Under the pieces are notes generated by a model, which had not been told where the DNA came from, ran no database searches, and saw only the letters and a program-made list of their open reading frames with translations. 64,000 bases of DNA from JBGQOJ01 sp052119585 (GTDB taxonomy: Bacteria > Pseudomonadota > Alphaproteobacteria > Rhodobacterales > Rhodobacteraceae), in NCBI RefSeq assembly GCF_052119585.1, contig NZ_JBGQOJ010000006.1, positions 105,189 through 169,188 of the forward strand, written 5' to 3'. Positions 56,431 to 64,000 of this stretch are shown here, one piece after another. The translations under genes were made by a program, and so were the position numbers. Every line of letters begins with the position of its first letter. The stretch's first letter is position 1.

Positions 56431-56455
56431 CCATTCAGACCAGCCATTCAGACCA
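56431..56455. repeat. tandem 12-bp repeat after the tRNA
   Basis: CCATTCAGACCA occurs at 56431-56442 and 56444-56455 with one base between. It lies about 70 bp after tRNA-Val, where the base composition changes. It could mark an integration junction, though no matching copy was seen elsewhere in the window. Confidence 0.5.
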
Positions 56456-56551
56456 ACTGCCTACCCCTTAGGTTTCGTCTTGGGGGAATCATAGATGCGT
56501 GGCAGTGTCCCACCAATTCCGTGCTCTGTATTACAGCCAAGGGAGTTCGCT

Positions 56552-56860
56552 ATGGCTTTTCGTTTCAATAAGAGAATTAAGATCGCCCCGGGCGTGAAGC
56601 TGAACATAGGCCTCGGGGGGGTAAGCACCACGGTCGGTGCGCGGGGGGCGTCGGTCAACGTTGGTAAGAAAGGCGTTCACGCCAACGTAGGTGTAGCCGG
56701 AACTGGCCTTTCCACACGAACTAAGATTGCTGGGGGAAAAAGCGCCCCAAAGGTGGCCGCTCATTCTAAGCCCAAGGCACAGGCCCAAGGCAGTGGGGGG
56801 AAGTCTTTTGTAATCGTCGCAGTGATTGTCGGAGTTGGTTTTCTGCTTTGGCTATTTTAA
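56552..56860 (+). CDS. DUF4236 protein with C-terminal membrane segment
   Basis: 102 aa. N-terminus AFRFNKRIKIAPGVKLNIGL and TTVGARGASVNVGKKG are the DUF4236 pattern. Residues about 80-100 are hydrophobic, so it is probably anchored. GGGAG precedes ATG 56552. Function unknown. Confidence 0.75.
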   Translation: MAFRFNKRIKIAPGVKLNIGLGGVSTTVGARGASVNVGKKGVHANVGVAGTGLSTRTKIAGGKSAPKVAAHSKPKAQAQGSGGKSFVIVAVIVGVGFLLWLF

Positions 56861-56929
56861 GAGGCTTGACACTTTCGCCTCTAGGGTGAAGCATTGGAGG
56901 TACTGCATTATTTTATCAAAGGTGAAAAA

Positions 56930-57127
56930 ATGAAGAAAAATCTATTGGTATTGTTTCATTGCGTTCTGCTCTCGTCAGCCGCTCCGCTAATGGCTGAAAC
57001 TACTATTGCGGGTGGAGTCGCTGTAACAAAGGAAAACATTATTGTTGAACACGGCGGCGGTTGCCGCAAGGACTCGCCACGTGGTCAGTGCTGCCATGCT
57101 GGGTCTAAGCCCTACCATTGCCACTAG
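56930..57127 (+). CDS. small secreted Cys/His-rich protein
   Basis: 65 aa. Signal peptide (residues 1-20, KKNLLVLFHCVLLSSAAPLM) and a C-terminal GQCCHAGSKPYHCH motif with several Cys and His that suggest metal binding. AAAGGTG is 7 bp before ATG 56930. A terminator follows. Function unknown. Confidence 0.65.
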   Translation: MKKNLLVLFHCVLLSSAAPLMAETTIAGGVAVTKENIIVEHGGGCRKDSPRGQCCHAGSKPYHCH

Positions 57128-57156
57128 GGACTGCTGGCCCAACTTAGATTCAATGT

Positions 57157-57187
57157 GAGCCGAGGGGGATTACTCCTTCGGCTTTTT
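57157..57187 (+). terminator. terminator of the small secreted gene
   Basis: AGCCGA/TCGGCT stem followed by TTTTT. Confidence 0.7.
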
Positions 57188-57258
57188 CATTGATTTCGTG
57201 GTCTCCGCTCTCCATGCGGACCTTAAGGTGAAGCTCTCTGGTGGTCCGGGAAGGGATT

Positions 57259-57354
57259 ATGAACTTGGACTACTTCGACTACCAAGCAGGGGCCAGCCTC
57301 GGCGGTCTCATTCTTCTTGTTGCAGTTTTCGGGTCAATGCGCGGCTGGTGGTAA
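57259..57354 (+). CDS. small membrane peptide
   Basis: 31 aa (MNLDYFDYQAG..., then a hydrophobic LGGLILLVAVFG stretch and a GWW end). GGAAGGG lies 4 bp before ATG 57259. Too short for family assignment; the ribosome site and membrane segment are the support. Confidence 0.45.
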   Translation: MNLDYFDYQAGASLGGLILLVAVFGSMRGWW

Positions 57355-57529
57355 GTTCTTTGGGGGCAACCTCGAAATATTCCGCCCCACAAATGCGAGT
57401 CTCTGAGATTATATGTGAGGCCGTCACGTCCCCCCCTCGTTGCCCGCTAAGGTTGACGACTATATCAAGGCCAAGCTACAGCCTGCGTGATCATTTGTTG
57501 CGCGCACAACGAACGTTGACATTTGCAAC

Positions 57530-57578
57530 GGCCTGACTCACAACGAAGCGATAGTCCCCGCAAAATGTGAGTCAGGCC
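57530..57578. repeat. perfect 13-bp inverted repeat at the recombinase start
   Basis: GGCCTGACTCACA (57530-57542) and TGTGAGTCAGGCC (57566-57578), 23-bp spacer, right arm ending at the recombinase ATG. CGTTG-N7-CAACG lies just upstream. Likely a recombinase binding or crossover site, or an RNA hairpin masking the start. Confidence 0.7.
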
Positions 57579-58241
57579 ATGAAGAAGTTCATACTCTACC
57601 GTCGTGTATCTACCAAGGAACAAGGGCAATCCGGCCTTGGTCTTGCCGCTCAACAACGAGACTTGAACCTATTTTTATCCACATATGCAGAGGAACCTCA
57701 TGAGATCATCGGGGAGTTCACTGACATTCTGTCCGGCGCGGATGATACCAGACCTGAGTTGAACAAGGCCCTAGACCTATGCCGTAAGACGGGTGCAACC
57801 CTCCTTGTCGCCAAGCTAGACCGACTGTCTCGCAAGGTGTCCTTTATCGCCACCCTTATGGAAGACCCAAAGGTGATCTTTCGGGTTGCCTCTATCCCCA
57901 TGGCCTCAAAGATCGAATTACACTTGTATGCAATGCTGGCTGAACAGGAGCGGGACTTCATCTCTATTCGTACCAAGGCTGCACTGGCAGAGGCCAAGGC
58001 AAACGGGGTGAAGCTGGGCGGGTTGCGGCCCAAGACCGAAGAACGGAACAAGGCAATTCAGGTCAGTGCAGACGCCAGCGCCCAAAGGGTTGCCGCTCTG
58101 GTTCGTCCATTGAAAGCCTCAGGGAAGACCTTAAGGGAGATTGCGGAGGCTCTTAACACCTCAGGTGTCACCACACCTCGCGGCAGTAAGTGGTCAGCAT
58201 CGCAGGTAATGCGGACGTTGGAACGGCTTGAGCGGGCCTGA
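57579..58241 (+). CDS. serine recombinase (resolvase/invertase type)
   Basis: 220 aa. Catalytic Ser S11 (LYRRVSTKEQGQSG), then GADDTRPELNKALDLC and VAKLDRLSRK, the resolvase core, and a C-terminal helix-turn-helix-like end (TLREIAEALNTSGVTTPRGSKW). ATG 57579 abuts the inverted repeat; a longer GTG start at 57567 lies inside the repeat. No tRNA-directed tyrosine integrase is seen. Confidence 0.85.
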   Translation: MKKFILYRRVSTKEQGQSGLGLAAQQRDLNLFLSTYAEEPHEIIGEFTDILSGADDTRPELNKALDLCRKTGATLLVAKLDRLSRKVSFIATLMEDPKVIFRVASIPMASKIELHLYAMLAEQERDFISIRTKAALAEAKANGVKLGGLRPKTEERNKAIQVSADASAQRVAALVRPLKASGKTLREIAEALNTSGVTTPRGSKWSASQVMRTLERLERA

Positions 58242-58699
58242 AGCCGAACTGAACAAGAAAAAGGGGTTGCGAGGCGTGGCCGATTAACCCCACCCATAGC
58301 CTAGAGATGGTTAGGGTTACCTATAGATCACTACCTTAGAGGTGCACCTTAGAGGGGTGTTCAGAGTGGGGTAGTCATTATCTCCTCTCCTCCCATACAA
58401 CCCAGTTGACCCTCAGGGGTTCACCTTAGAGGTTGGTTAGGGGTGAGATAAGACTTGATCATATCGCTCTATCTCCTCCACCAGAACACCCGACGCTTCC
58501 CCTTCTGACTGAAGATGTTCAACGACACCTATCTGCATGGGGGTCTCTATCTATCCATGCGCCCCCAGTTACCCTCAGGTTCACCTCTACTCCGGCTAAT
58601 GCCGTGGAGATGATCTGCATTGGGTCTCCCCAAGCTGCCCCTTCTGGTTCACCCGAGGGCTGCTCCCCTTTTCGCTCTGTCACACGCAAGGAACCCACC
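58242..58699. repeat. iteron-like repeat region
   Basis: 458 bp without a well-supported gene. ACCTTAGAGG occurs at 58333, 58346 and 58423, with related CCTAGAGATGGTTAGGG and CTATAGATC forms. GTTGACCCTCAGGGGTTCACC and GTTACCCTCAGGTTCACC are a second diverged pair (about 58405 and 58568). It resembles iterons or a partition/regulatory array. A longer open frame beginning at 58433 is rejected in favour of ATG 58700. Confidence 0.5.
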
Positions 58700-59014
58700 A
58701 TGGCCCAATTCGCCCGCAATAAACAGAATGGACACGAACGCACTGTCCGCTTCCTGAACGATCTTCCCCGCCTTCACGATCTCCACCTCCCTGAACATGC
58801 CAGCATGGCAACAGGCTTCACGGCGGGGCCTGCTAAGCAATGGCGTACTGTTCGCATCCGCCCCGAGGTGCTGGGCATTGTTGAGGGTCTCCAAGACCGT
58901 GCAACCCTCAACACTGGGGTTGAGTTGTCTATCTCAGAGGTGCTGGCGGCACTTTTGATCGAAGGCCTCCCTGATATTGCGGAGGCCGCGCATGGTCCCT
59001 TTCGATCCCGCTAG
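58700..59014 (+). CDS. small ribbon-helix-helix-like protein
   Basis: 104 aa. The C-terminal VRIRPEVLGIVEGLQDRATLN with LSISEVLAALLIEGL fits a ribbon-helix-helix DNA-binding fold. AAGGAA is 6 bp before ATG 58700. It follows the repeat array, so it may bind it. Assignment is by pattern only. Confidence 0.5.
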   Translation: MAQFARNKQNGHERTVRFLNDLPRLHDLHLPEHASMATGFTAGPAKQWRTVRIRPEVLGIVEGLQDRATLNTGVELSISEVLAALLIEGLPDIAEAAHGPFRSR

Positions 59015-59221
59015 GGTCTGCATCTGCGAAGCGTGTCGAGAGGAGTTCAGGGGGCGCCCTTGCATCTGACCATGAGCGGTACCTGAAGGCTGCGCAGGTC
59101 TCCGTCTTTCCTCTCCGGTCACACATACCGACGCAACCCTAACCGCTGACTCTGCGCGGCCTCGCAACGCATCGCTGCACCAACATCCACACAAACACCG
59201 TCCACAAGGAACATAATCTCC

Positions 59222-59551
59222 ATGAACGCCTTCTCCAGGTCTGTCCTCAAAATACCCTTGCTCATTAATACAGCGCCCAGTTCGTCCGAGACTTCCGATG
59301 CCTATACCGGTGTGATCTTCACTGATGCTGATTGCCGACTGCGCATCATTACCTGTCGTGACCACCTCCAGTGGATCGTTCAGGTGCGCAGCTCGTTGTC
59401 CTCAAAGTCTGTCCGTCCATGGAAGGCTATCGGCTTCTGCGCCACCCGGCAGGGCCTGCTCCGCGTCATGTGGAATCGGCGCACCGCCGTAGATGGATTG
59501 CATGAGTTCTTGATGCGGCTACCCGAACGTCTCACCCGCAAGCTGCGTTAG
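59222..59551 (+). CDS. small mobile-element-associated protein
   Basis: 109 aa, unknown. The segment LQWIVQVRSS, then PWKAIGFCATRQGLLRVMW, looks like short proteins often found in alphaproteobacterial mobile DNA. AAGGA lies 11 bp before the ATG. A diverged 25-bp repeat (CGACTCTGCGC core) lies on each side, near 59147 and 59612. Confidence 0.5.
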   Translation: MNAFSRSVLKIPLLINTAPSSSETSDAYTGVIFTDADCRLRIITCRDHLQWIVQVRSSLSSKSVRPWKAIGFCATRQGLLRVMWNRRTAVDGLHEFLMRLPERLTRKLR

Positions 59552-59838
59552 AGGCCGCGTAGAGTCCCATCTAGGCTCTCCATCCACACGGCTCCCAGCA
59601 AGCTCAATAACCGACTCTGCGCAACCTCACAGTGGCTCTGCTAACCATCCCTGAAAATACTTTCTTGATGAAGATCATCGGCAGCTAAACAAACTGTCTC
59701 ACGACCGACGAAACGCGAAGCTTGTTTTCCATTCCAACAACGCGCAGAATAAGAACATAAGGGGAACTCAAGGGGCGTTGCGTCGCGAGTCCGCCTGTGG
59801 GAGAAGACTCGAAACTTTAGTACTGTCGTGGAGGCCGC
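59552..59838. other. intergenic region before the cassette
   Basis: 287 bp. Holds the second CGACTCTGCGC repeat, an AT-rich stretch and, at 59828, the GGAGG ribosome site of the next gene. No gene. Confidence 0.35.
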
Positions 59839-60300
59839 ATGAAGCGTTTTTTGATCACCGTTGCAGCTATCGCGCTAGGCGGTGCAGGGGCTTATGCCAT
59901 TGTACTAGCAGTATCGTTAATATCTCCGTTTACAGTGGTCAACGCCGATGCCGTGGCTGAGACCCACTATCCCAGTGCTATATTACGCTTACTTCTCGAC
60001 ATTCCGCAGGAACCCATAACTCGGATCAATTATTCGGACTTCGTTTCAATCATGCTTACAGGGGTTTCACTTATCTTGGCGGCGCTTGGCTTTGTCATGG
60101 CGCTTCTAGCTTTTATCGGCTGGAACTCAATCGGTGATCGCGTTTCATCTCTTGCGAAAACCTTCCTCAAAGACGCAATGGAGGAAGGCGGGGAATTGCA
60201 CAATCTGGTAAAAGAAGAAGCCAAGTCGATCATCTATAGAGGGGTTGAACCGGTCGACACACAATATGACGAGGGCGCAAGAGAAGAGGAGACACTATGA
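59839..60300 (+). CDS. membrane protein of three-gene cassette
   Basis: 153 aa, unknown function. Membrane segments at residues about 4-30 and 72-95, then a charged cytoplasmic tail ending in YDEGAREEE. GGAGG is 5 bp before the ATG. It overlaps the protease gene by 4 bp (ATGA), so both are translated together. Confidence 0.7.
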   Translation: MKRFLITVAAIALGGAGAYAIVLAVSLISPFTVVNADAVAETHYPSAILRLLLDIPQEPITRINYSDFVSIMLTGVSLILAALGFVMALLAFIGWNSIGDRVSSLAKTFLKDAMEEGGELHNLVKEEAKSIIYRGVEPVDTQYDEGAREEETL

Positions 60301-60794
60301 GCCGCGAATGGGAAAGGATTGCACAGAATGAGAAGGCCATTATCGCGCCTTTCTTGGAAGGCGTGCCTGTCAAAATCGCGACTATGGCCCGCGATCTTGG
60401 GATTGAAGTTAAGAGCGCAACTTTGCGACCGAGAATTTCTGGACAGCTCCAACCGTCTGACAGTAGCCCGTCCGGGTTTCGAATTAGAATAAACAGACAT
60501 GAAGCAGCTACTCGACAGCGGTTTACTATCGCACACGAGATTGCTCACTTCTTGTTGCATCGTGACGCCATTGGGGAAGGTATTGAAGATTCAATACTGT
60601 ACCGCTCTACACTGTCAGATGCCCGCGAGGCCGAAGCAAACCGCCTTGGAGCACAGCTCTTGATGCCAGAAAGAAGCGTCATTCGCGTTTTGCGCGAGCT
60701 TGGTGGGCGTGCCACACCAGAGGTTGCGCGCTTCATGGCAGAGCGTTACGATGTGTCCGAAGCGGCTATGAGTATTAGGTTAGGGTTGGGCTAA
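60297..60794 (+). CDS. ImmA/IrrE-family metallopeptidase
   Basis: 165 aa. Zinc motif HEIAH (H80, E81, H84) and the distal glutamate region EAEANRLGAQLLMP. Known relatives (ImmA, IrrE) cleave repressors. No cognate phage-type repressor lies beside it. It overlaps the membrane gene and abuts the next start. Confidence 0.85.
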   Translation: MSREWERIAQNEKAIIAPFLEGVPVKIATMARDLGIEVKSATLRPRISGQLQPSDSSPSGFRIRINRHEAATRQRFTIAHEIAHFLLHRDAIGEGIEDSILYRSTLSDAREAEANRLGAQLLMPERSVIRVLRELGGRATPEVARFMAERYDVSEAAMSIRLGLG

Positions 60795-61871
60795 GTGGCA
60801 ATTGACATTAGAGCGACGTCTTACGTTCCAACTCTGTTTCTGCGGAACGCTGAGTTACAGGCAGTCGCCGAGCTTCCTGATAGCGCAAAAGATCTTTTGA
60901 CCCCGATCTTTTGCTTGAAGCCATGGAAGACGGCAAAGCTTCTGGAAGCCGCAATGCTCAAAATTAAAAATGTTTTTGGTGACCGCGATTACTTCCTAGA
61001 TATTGATCCTTTTGAACCTGTGAAGGAGGTCAAACGAAAGGCACAGGAGGACTTTCTTGAATTGGTCGATCATTCTGATGACAATCAGAGTTGGGTGAAT
61101 TTTTTTGACGACCATCCACATGCCCACCCTTGCATTCAAGTTAATCATGGCGAGCTTGCCGCAATCCGCAATCAGATCGATGGCTTCAATCAGCGAGAAA
61201 AACCATTTCTGGTGAGGTTAGATCACGAGAATGGGCGCCGCTTTGATCAAGTCATTGAAGAAGTTTGCAAAACAGAGCACGCTAACTTTGGATTTGTCCT
61301 TGATGCAGGTTGGTCCAGAGACCTTTTGAGCAGAACGAACTGGGCGGACGGGCTAGTAAAGCAAATTGTTCGTCTTCGTGGAAGCGACATTCCTATTACG
61401 GTAACCGGTAGTAGCTTTCCTGATAGTTTCGCCGGTGTTGACCTTGGGACTTCATTTCCAATACTGGAGCGGCGGCTTTTTCTTCAGCTTCAGCAAGCCA
61501 ACAACCAAGCAAGGTTAATCTATGGCGACTGGGCTAGTAGCCGCTCGCCCTCCGAAGGAGGAGGTGGGGGCAATCCTATTCCACCAAGGATCGACTTGGC
61601 GACTGGAGCCGAATGGGAGTCATTCCGCTGCCGTGAAGAGGATGGTGGCTTTAAGGTAGCAGCAGAAGCAGCCGTGAACAGTAAGAATTTTCCAAAGGGC
61701 CTTTCGATTTGGGGAACTTACATGATCGAAGCGACAAGAATCGGCGACCCTAATGGAATTAGTACGCTCCACAAAGCGACAGCGACTCGGATCAACTTAC
61801 ACCTGTATCGGCAACTTTATTTCGACAACTTCGACCCCGCGCCAGATACTGACGACGAATACCTAGAGTGA
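60795..61871 (+). CDS. Beta-family protein (PF14350-like)
   Basis: 358 aa. The opening YVPTLFLRNAELQAV and LTPIFCLKPW are as in proteins called beta family. Starts with GTG at 60795 directly after the protease TAA. No signal peptide; no membrane segment. Role unknown; the setting suggests a phage- or stress-related function. Confidence 0.6.
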   Translation: MAIDIRATSYVPTLFLRNAELQAVAELPDSAKDLLTPIFCLKPWKTAKLLEAAMLKIKNVFGDRDYFLDIDPFEPVKEVKRKAQEDFLELVDHSDDNQSWVNFFDDHPHAHPCIQVNHGELAAIRNQIDGFNQREKPFLVRLDHENGRRFDQVIEEVCKTEHANFGFVLDAGWSRDLLSRTNWADGLVKQIVRLRGSDIPITVTGSSFPDSFAGVDLGTSFPILERRLFLQLQQANNQARLIYGDWASSRSPSEGGGGGNPIPPRIDLATGAEWESFRCREEDGGFKVAAEAAVNSKNFPKGLSIWGTYMIEATRIGDPNGISTLHKATATRINLHLYRQLYFDNFDPAPDTDDEYLE

Positions 61872-62050
61872 TGTGGTCGAGCGTTTGAGGCTGCCATATT
61901 GCGCTACGGCTCAGTCCGGCGTCTCGTCTTACTTCGATCACCTATCGGCGTATGATTAGAAATGTTCGAGACTAAGTAATGGGCAACTCAACAAGAGGCC
62001 TAGACACACTGGCAGAAGATTTGTATGCGTCCGGTCTGACTGGCGTTGAC
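61872..62050. other. short gap with possible interrupted frame
   Basis: An ATG at 61979 opens a frame of about 24 residues (GNSTRGLDTLAEDLYASG) that continues into IS66 sequence. It may be the head of a gene cut by the insertion. No clear IS inverted repeat could be located. Confidence 0.3.
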
Positions 62051-63568
62051 TTATTCAGCCAACCAGTTCCACGGCATGAGGTCATCGAGGCGGTTGATCT
62101 TATGATCTGCGACGCGGGCGAGAACCCAGCGAAGCCATGCTTCGGGATCGACACTGTTCATGCGGCAGGTCTCAATGAGCGTATAAGCGATGGCAGCAGC
62201 GTCGCCGCCTCTTTTTGACCCCATGAACAGATAATTCTTGCGGCCGAGAGTCACCGGTCTGATTGATCGCTCGCAGATATTGTTGTCCAGCTCCAGTTCG
62301 CCGTTTTCAAGATAGGCTCGCGCCTTTGGCATGCGGCCGAGCGCATAACGGATGGCTGCTGCCAGGGTCGATTTGCCGGAGATCTTGGGCAATTGCAGCG
62401 ATAGCCATGCCTCCAGCGCGTTAAAGACTGGCTTTGCCTTGTCCTGTCGCAGAGCGACGCGCTCTACAGCGAGCTTATAGCGCGCCTCTTTTTCTACGGC
62501 ATAAAGGGCCGCGATGCGCTTGATCGTTTCCTCAGCGATAGCAGAACCTTCGCTTTCGTAGATATCGACGAACTTTCGGCGCACATGAACCATGCATGCC
62601 TGCTCACTGGCGCGGTCTGTCTCGAACAGGCCGTTGAACCCAGTGTAGCCATCAGCATGGATCACCCCCTTATACCCCTTGAGGTGGGATGAGGGGTGCT
62701 CGCCTTTGCGATCGACGCTGAACTGATACCACACGCAGGGCGGCGCTTGTCCGCACCACGGGCGTTCATCGCGCACATAGCTCCACAGACGCGCCGTTTG
62801 CGCCTTGCCTTTGGCCTGCATCTTGACGGGCGTATCGTCGGCGAACAGGGCGGGACCGGCCCGAACCAATTTGCCGATATGGTCGGCCAACGGTTCCAGC
62901 AGCGCCGTTGATCGCCCCACCCAATCAGTCAGCGTGGAGCGGTGCAAATCGACCTTGTCGCGGGCATAGATTTCCGACTGGCGATAGAGTGGCAAGTGAT
63001 CGCAATATTTACCGACCAGAACATGTGCCAGCAGGCCCGGCCCTGGGCGCCCGCGCGTGATCGGGCGCGAGGGCAGTTCGGCTTGAGCAAAAGCCTCACA
63101 ACAGGTGCAGGTCATGCGCGGCCGCACGATCCGTTTCACCACAAAATGGCCGGGGACGTATTCCAGCTCTTCTGTCACGTCCTCGCCGAGCTGCTTGAGC
63201 GCACCACCGCAATCGCCGCAGGCGTCACCCGGCGACAGGATTTCCTCCTGTCGCTCAAGATGATCGGGCAGCGGTGCGCGATTGTGGTTTCGTTTGGCAG
63301 GAGCGTCTTGATCGGTATCAGTTTCGGGGGCTGTCTTTTGCGCCTCGGAGGCGGCAGCAATTTCGGTGTCTTCCTGCAGATCGAACGCCAGCTGATCCAT
63401 GGTTTCGGATTTGCTGCCAAAACGGGCCTTGCGATGTCCCGCCAGTTCCTTCTTCAGCTTCTCGATCTGATAGGCCTGCGCCTTGATTTCGGCCGCCATC
63501 AATTCACTGACAGCGCGCAGCTCAGTGGGGTCTTCGGGCAGGGATTTGAACGTCGCGCGCATGCGCAT
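62051..63568 (-). CDS. tnpC: IS66 transposase (TnpC)
   Basis: 505 aa. N-terminal leucine-zipper-like helix (AYQIEKLKKELAGHRKARFG), zinc-finger-like CGDCGG and CTCC, and DDE catalytic domain (ADDTPVKM, HADGYTGFN, ELDNNICERSIRP). ATG 63568 is chosen; a longer reading adds 17 residues with no family match. Confidence 0.92.
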   Translation of the reverse strand: MRMRATFKSLPEDPTELRAVSELMAAEIKAQAYQIEKLKKELAGHRKARFGSKSETMDQLAFDLQEDTEIAAASEAQKTAPETDTDQDAPAKRNHNRAPLPDHLERQEEILSPGDACGDCGGALKQLGEDVTEELEYVPGHFVVKRIVRPRMTCTCCEAFAQAELPSRPITRGRPGPGLLAHVLVGKYCDHLPLYRQSEIYARDKVDLHRSTLTDWVGRSTALLEPLADHIGKLVRAGPALFADDTPVKMQAKGKAQTARLWSYVRDERPWCGQAPPCVWYQFSVDRKGEHPSSHLKGYKGVIHADGYTGFNGLFETDRASEQACMVHVRRKFVDIYESEGSAIAEETIKRIAALYAVEKEARYKLAVERVALRQDKAKPVFNALEAWLSLQLPKISGKSTLAAAIRYALGRMPKARAYLENGELELDNNICERSIRPVTLGRKNYLFMGSKRGGDAAAIAYTLIETCRMNSVDPEAWLRWVLARVADHKINRLDDLMPWNWLAE

Positions 63569-63630
63569 TTTATATCCGAACAGCCTCCTGAACGGAACGC
63601 AAAATGCCCATAAACCCATGCTTTATTGGT

Positions 63631-63978
63631 TCATCCAGCCTGCAACGGCCGCCATGTCCGTTGCGGCGTCCGCCAGTCAATGCCCTCCAGAAGCATCGAC
63701 AATTGCGCCGCCGTGACACAGATTTTTCCGTCCTTGGCCGCAGGCCAGACGAACCGCCCTTTCTCGAGGCGTTTCATGAACAGGCATGCGCCCTGCGTAT
63801 CCCACCAGATGATCTTCAAAAGGTCACCTCTGCGACCCCGAAAGACGAACAGGTGGCCAGAATACGGGTCCTCGGCCAGCAGCTTCTCCGTTTGTGCGGC
63901 CAGCGTGTTGAAGCCGCGCCGCATATCCGTGACGCCCGCCGCCAGCCAAACCCGCGTGTTGCTCGGCACCGGGATCAT
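63631..63978 (-). CDS. tnpB: IS66 accessory protein TnpB
   Basis: 115 aa, IS66 Orf2 family: VTDMRRGFNTLAA, FVFRGRRGDLLKIIWWD, GRFVWPA. Required with TnpA for IS66 transposition. Overlaps the tnpA tail. Confidence 0.92.
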   Translation of the reverse strand: MIPVPSNTRVWLAAGVTDMRRGFNTLAAQTEKLLAEDPYSGHLFVFRGRRGDLLKIIWWDTQGACLFMKRLEKGRFVWPAAKDGKICVTAAQLSMLLEGIDWRTPQRTWRPLQAG

Positions 63979-64000
63979 GTCGTCAGCCCACGCACCAAGC
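63975..64000 (-). CDS. tnpA: IS66 TnpA, C-terminal tail (partial)
   Basis: Only the last seven codons and a TGA that overlaps the tnpB start (ATGA) are visible, as usual in IS66 elements. Identity rests on position. Confidence 0.4.

Larger units (their letters stand above)
62051..64000 (-). mobile_element. IS66-family element (partial)
   Basis: tnpC and tnpB are complete; the tail of tnpA reaches the right edge. Inverted repeats and target duplication cannot be defined, because one end is outside the window. Confidence 0.9.

Noticed and set aside
56461..56658. Minus-strand frame that could be an integrase tail beside tRNA-Val
   Set aside because: Too short, mostly antisense to the DUF4236 gene, no catalytic residues.
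57198..57536. 112-aa frame upstream of the recombinase
   Set aside because: No ribosome site or family match; a 31-aa peptide with a ribosome site fits the same stretch better.

Overview
The window is high-G+C DNA from an alphaproteobacterium, most likely a member of the Rhodobacteraceae (Roseobacter group). The evidence is the cysteine-operon layout with DUF2849 and DUF934 genes around cysI and cysH, a form II cox (coxSLM) cluster, a DctBD/TRAP dicarboxylate locus, an AbrB-type exporter, and a 3'-end motif that recurs between genes. No species can be named from the sequence alone.

1-7.3 kb (minus strand): dnaB, alr and an Mla-type lipid ABC transporter (permease and ATPase, translationally coupled), with pyrC-pyrE and a degenerate alpha/beta-hydrolase-like gene. 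7.6-18 kb: an unusual glycan cluster assembled from reused modules. These are a DxD glycosyltransferase module, a 'MKNExPFILEW' family-2 glycosyltransferase module (four copies here including one diverged), an alpha/beta-hydrolase-like module, a methyltransferase-like module and a sulfotransferase-like protein. They occur alone and in two- or three-domain fusions. 18-31.7 kb: gcdH, an AbrB transporter, coxD/coxE-like maturation genes, an OmpA-type protein, another glycosyltransferase, then xdhC-like, a molybdopterin-binding gene and coxS-coxL-coxM. CoxL carries AYRGAGR, so this is the form II type and not the proven CO-oxidising form I.

31.7-35 kb: a small membrane protein, a winged-helix-like regulator, infC (start codon ATA) and an Ala-rich coiled-coil protein. 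34.6-40.7 kb: the sulfate assimilation operon cysG-DUF2849-cysI-cysH-DUF934 with fpr, divergent from an Lrp/AsnC regulator across a region with two dyads. 40.6-48.3 kb: a P450, then dctB-dctD and dctPQM. DctD has lost its Walker A lysine and its GAFTGA loop, and two helically phased dyads precede dctP. 48.4-56.4 kb: tpiA, TfoX-like, A-type Fe-S carrier, sufT, a rimB-rimK fusion, tgt, lon, an HU protein with a basic tail, and tRNA-Val(CAC).

56.4-64 kb is accessory DNA next to the tRNA. It holds small secreted and membrane proteins, a serine recombinase whose start codon abuts a perfect 13-bp inverted repeat, an iteron-like repeat cluster, small mobile-element proteins, a tight three-gene cassette (two-TM membrane protein, ImmA/IrrE-type HEXXH protease, Beta-family protein) and a partial IS66 element running off the right edge. 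The cassette and the modular glycan cluster are the best candidates for undescribed systems.
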